Shown: piece after piece, positions 62,194 through 64,000 of the stretch
How the letters are laid out: each line of letters begins with the position of its first letter
How positions within the stretch are numbered: the stretch's first letter is position 1
Source: G963667675 sp965197565
GTDB taxonomy: Bacteria; Chloroflexota; Dehalococcoidia; Lucifugimonadales; UBA3495
DNA length: 64,000 bases
Direction: 5' to 3'
Assembly: GCA_965197565.1 (NCBI GenBank)
Contig: CBDANK010000003.1
Location: forward strand, 806,001-870,000
Notes under the pieces: generated by a model
Database searches by the model: none
Told to the model about the DNA's origin: nothing
What the model saw: only the letters and a program-made list of their open reading frames with translations
Position numbers and translations under genes: made by a program

Positions 62194-63087
62194 TTACGGC
62201 AAGTACTTGTCTTCCATCTCCCGAATGCGCTGCGCCCCCAGGATACCCCCATTGCTGGCCAGGCCCCACTTGCTTTGGGCAGCGGCCGCCAGGAAATCGT
62301 CGATGGCGCCAGTGCCGCGTTCTTGGAAATCGTTGAGGAAGTCCCAGGACGCTTGAAGCCCCGCCATTGTGGTGAGGGAGGGATACCAGGCCGCGGCAGC
62401 CCCCGCATCCTGCAACTCGTCCAGAGTGGGATGAGTCTGGCTCCCGTGGCTGAACAAGGGCAGAACCGGGCCGGGAATCCGCCGGATGGCTTCTTTGTTT
62501 TCCTCCCAGGACGCTACGGCGGGGCAGACCACGTCCACGTTGGTCTGGCTCTTGTAGGCCAGGCAGCGTTCCATGACCTCCTCAAAGGTCGCCCCCGGGA
62601 CGCCGGCGTAATCGCATCTGGCCACAATAACGAAGTCCGGGTCCAGTTCCATCTTGACGTCCATCGCGGACCTCAGTTTGCCCACCATCTCTTCGATGGA
62701 AACGCAGCGGCGGCGGGGCCCGGTCTTGGGCGGGTAGGTCTGATCCTCCAGGTGAGCGCCGGCTATCCCGGCCCGGATGTACTCCTTCACCGTATCGTGG
62801 ACCGTGATGGCATCCCCGTAGCCGGTGTCCATGTCGGCGAACACCGGAATGTCCACCGTGTTTACGATGCGCCTGGCGTTGTCCACCATGTCCCGCATAC
62901 TGGTGCCGGTATCCGTCCAACCCAGGAGGTGGGCGGACGTATTTCCCCCGGACATATAAAAGGCCTCGAACCCCAACGCCTCCGCCATCTTTGCGCCCAT
63001 GGCGTTCATCCCGCCGGCCAGCACAAAGACTTCCGGACGCTCAAACAATTCCTTGAGCCTCGTGGTCATGCGTTTCTGCTCAGGCAT
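62194..63087 (-). CDS. Isocitrate lyase/PEP mutase family enzyme
   Basis: 297 residues from ATG 63087 with an AAAGGAGG site. The TIM barrel has the family motifs VLAGGMNAMGAKMAEALG, FADMDTGYGD (Mg-binding) and GAHLEDQTYPPKTGPRRRC, with the lyase-like Lys-x-x-x-x-Arg region modified; the C-x-H catalytic loop of true isocitrate lyase is replaced. It resembles 2-methylisocitrate lyase or carboxyphosphonoenolpyruvate mutase relatives that cleave or rearrange C-C or C-P bonds. Substrate unknown. Confidence 0.87.
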   Translation of the reverse strand: MPEQKRMTTRLKELFERPEVFVLAGGMNAMGAKMAEALGFEAFYMSGGNTSAHLLGWTDTGTSMRDMVDNARRIVNTVDIPVFADMDTGYGDAITVHDTVKEYIRAGIAGAHLEDQTYPPKTGPRRRCVSIEEMVGKLRSAMDVKMELDPDFVIVARCDYAGVPGATFEEVMERCLAYKSQTNVDVVCPAVASWEENKEAIRRIPGPVLPLFSHGSQTHPTLDELQDAGAAAAWYPSLTTMAGLQASWDFLNDFQERGTGAIDDFLAAAAQSKWGLASNGGILGAQRIREMEDKYLP

Positions 63088-63141
63088 CACTCTTCCTCCT
63101 TTACCCAACCGGCAGGGACTTCGTGAGCTTGGCGATGACGG

Positions 63142-63798
63142 CTATTGGGAGGACGCTATATGCTTGTCTTCCCAGTGGCTCAACCGTATCTCCAGGTTTC
63201 GTTGCCGTAGCGCCATGGTTAGATCGCCTCTGGTGCGCTCTAAGACACCTCGCATTTGATCGGTGCTGTGGCGTAGTCCGCCGGTGACTGCCTCGGGAAA
63301 GTCAACGGTCATTAGGATGCTGTAGATTTCATCCATTACATCCATTAATTCCTGGCAACGGTCGAAAGAGTCCCGCCTCAAGGCGTCGAGAATGTAGCGG
63401 CGGAGTTCGCCGATAACCTCGGCCATGCCGTTAAGAAATGAGGATGGGTCAACGCCCAAGTCCCTGGACCGGGGGATAGGCCCCCCGGAAATCACCGCAA
63501 GGGTGATGTTAGCCTCGCTGAACTCCTTGCGGGCGTCGGCCAGAAAACCCGCGAAATAAATCTCCGGGTTTTCCCGGCGGATCGGCTCGGTTTCTTTCAA
63601 ACGGAGGGCCGCTTGGCCGATCACTTGGCGGGCTTCTTCGAACTCTCCCCGGTGCACCGCCCGAATGGCGTTGGCCGAATAACGGACCACTTCCCTGGAA
63701 GCGGAAAGGGCCTGCTCTCTGGCGCGGTTGCGCAAGGTCAGTTGCTCTATGGCCTGGGACCCGATGTCGACGAGGTCATCGCTGTAAGGGGAAGGCAT
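63142..63798 (-). CDS. Translin-family (TRAX-like) protein
   Basis: 218 residues, entirely helical: EQLTLRNRAREQALSASREVVRYSANAIRAVHRGEFEEARQVI, then the YFAGFLADARKEFSEANITLAVI and ELRRYILDALRRDSFDRCQELMDVMDEIY segments typical of the translin superfamily. Translin proteins in eukaryotes and archaea bind single-stranded nucleic acid; bacterial members are uncharacterised. Its ATG overlaps the thiE stop by one base, so the two genes may be co-transcribed. Confidence 0.82.
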   Translation of the reverse strand: MPSPYSDDLVDIGSQAIEQLTLRNRAREQALSASREVVRYSANAIRAVHRGEFEEARQVIGQAALRLKETEPIRRENPEIYFAGFLADARKEFSEANITLAVISGGPIPRSRDLGVDPSSFLNGMAEVIGELRRYILDALRRDSFDRCQELMDVMDEIYSILMTVDFPEAVTGGLRHSTDQMRGVLERTRGDLTMALRQRNLEIRLSHWEDKHIASSQ

Positions 63799-64000
63799 TA
63801 GACCCGGCCTCCAGCATTTCTGATCGCCTCGACCAGCCGTGTCGCGGCCGCCTCAGGTTCTTGGGCCAAACCGACTGCCGCAGTGACGCAGACAGCGTCA
63901 GCGCCCGCCTCTACCACCGGCCCCACGTTCTCGGCATTGATGCCGCCGATGGCTACCAGGGGCAATGACGTGGCCTCCCTGGCGTTGCGCAACCGGGCCG
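63798..64000 (-). CDS. thiE: Thiamine-phosphate synthase, C-terminal part (cut by window end)
   Basis: About 67 residues reading LRNAREATSLPLVAIGGINAE, VVEAGADAVCVTAAVG, LVEAIRNAGGRV, the C-terminal part of ThiE, which joins the thiazole and pyrimidine phosphates. The G-G-I-N phosphate-binding loop is visible. The start is beyond base 64000. It is followed by the translin gene with a one-base overlap. Confidence 0.85.
   Translation of the reverse strand, partial: ARLRNAREATSLPLVAIGGINAENVGPVVEAGADAVCVTAAVGLAQEPEAAATRLVEAIRNAGGRV

Overview
The window is a GC-rich bacterial contig with no phage structural genes and no rRNA. The gene mix points to a Chloroflexota lineage close to Dehalococcoidia or SAR202, with moderate confidence and by gene content only: tandem Rieske oxygenases, a molybdenum hydroxylase, DUF1028, several M24 and M20 peptidases, a CaiB/BaiF CoA-transferase, LLM flavin oxidoreductase, a corrinoid methyltransferase set with a RACE activator, a translin-family protein, and strong AAGGAGG ribosome binding sites.

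Region by region. 0-10.7 kb is a catabolic block: the end of a DUF1989 gene, an MFS transporter, two tandemly duplicated Rieske oxygenases, and a convergent minus-strand run of M24 peptidase, M20 amidohydrolase, DUF1028 protein and xanthine-dehydrogenase-type large subunit. 10.8-17.4 kb is a corrinoid-dependent methyl-transfer cluster: homocysteine methyltransferase family, an unknown protein, a MtaA/MtbA-like UroD-fold methyltransferase, a corrinoid protein (frameshifted), a small cysteine protein and a ferredoxin-ASKHA activator. A HicB-like / triple-DUF433 / DUF5615 toxin-antitoxin set sits inside it. 17.4-22.6 kb holds a biotinyl carrier and the housekeeping run ybeY-dnaX-ybaB-recR-recO plus tRNA-Glu. 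22.8-27.4 kb has an RHH/PIN toxin-antitoxin pair, a cyclophilin lipoprotein and a three-gene TIGR04255 cassette bracketed by near-identical 34-36 nt direct repeats, one of which overlaps the 3' end of argC. 27.5-36.7 kb is again core and catabolic: argC, endonuclease III, PAC2, class IV aminotransferase, CMD protein, LLM oxidoreductase, M24 peptidase, an SDR homologue lacking its catalytic residues, and a CoA-transferase.

37-58 kb is an accessory region starting just after tRNA-Ile. It contains an IS21 istB relic that truncates a secreted protein gene, unknown genes, and a replication/recombination module (small membrane protein, CHC2-Toprim primase-like protein, Rad52/22 annealing protein, DUF7007, TSCPD protein, Cas4-like nuclease) with hairpin terminators between genes. 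The nuclease is cut off by an IS630 insertion. On the other side of the IS lies a giant GLUG/cadherin/VCBS surface protein broken by one frameshift and one nonsense codon. Then comes a defence island: relics of a type I restriction system (hsdM 3' end and two hsdR 5' ends), a TIR-like gene, a membrane protein gene, a truncated second TIR-like gene fused to a BrnA-like segment, and an RHH/PIN pair.

58-64 kb returns to metabolism: prolyl oligopeptidase, SDR, a frameshifted NAD-dependent epimerase, an isocitrate-lyase/PEP-mutase family enzyme, a translin-family protein and the end of thiE.

The two best candidates for an under-described system are the TIR / membrane protein / TIR-like locus at 55.3-56.5 kb and the repeat-flanked TIGR04255 cassette at 25.3-27.5 kb. 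Several single-base frameshifts occur across the window, so base-level assembly error must be kept in mind.
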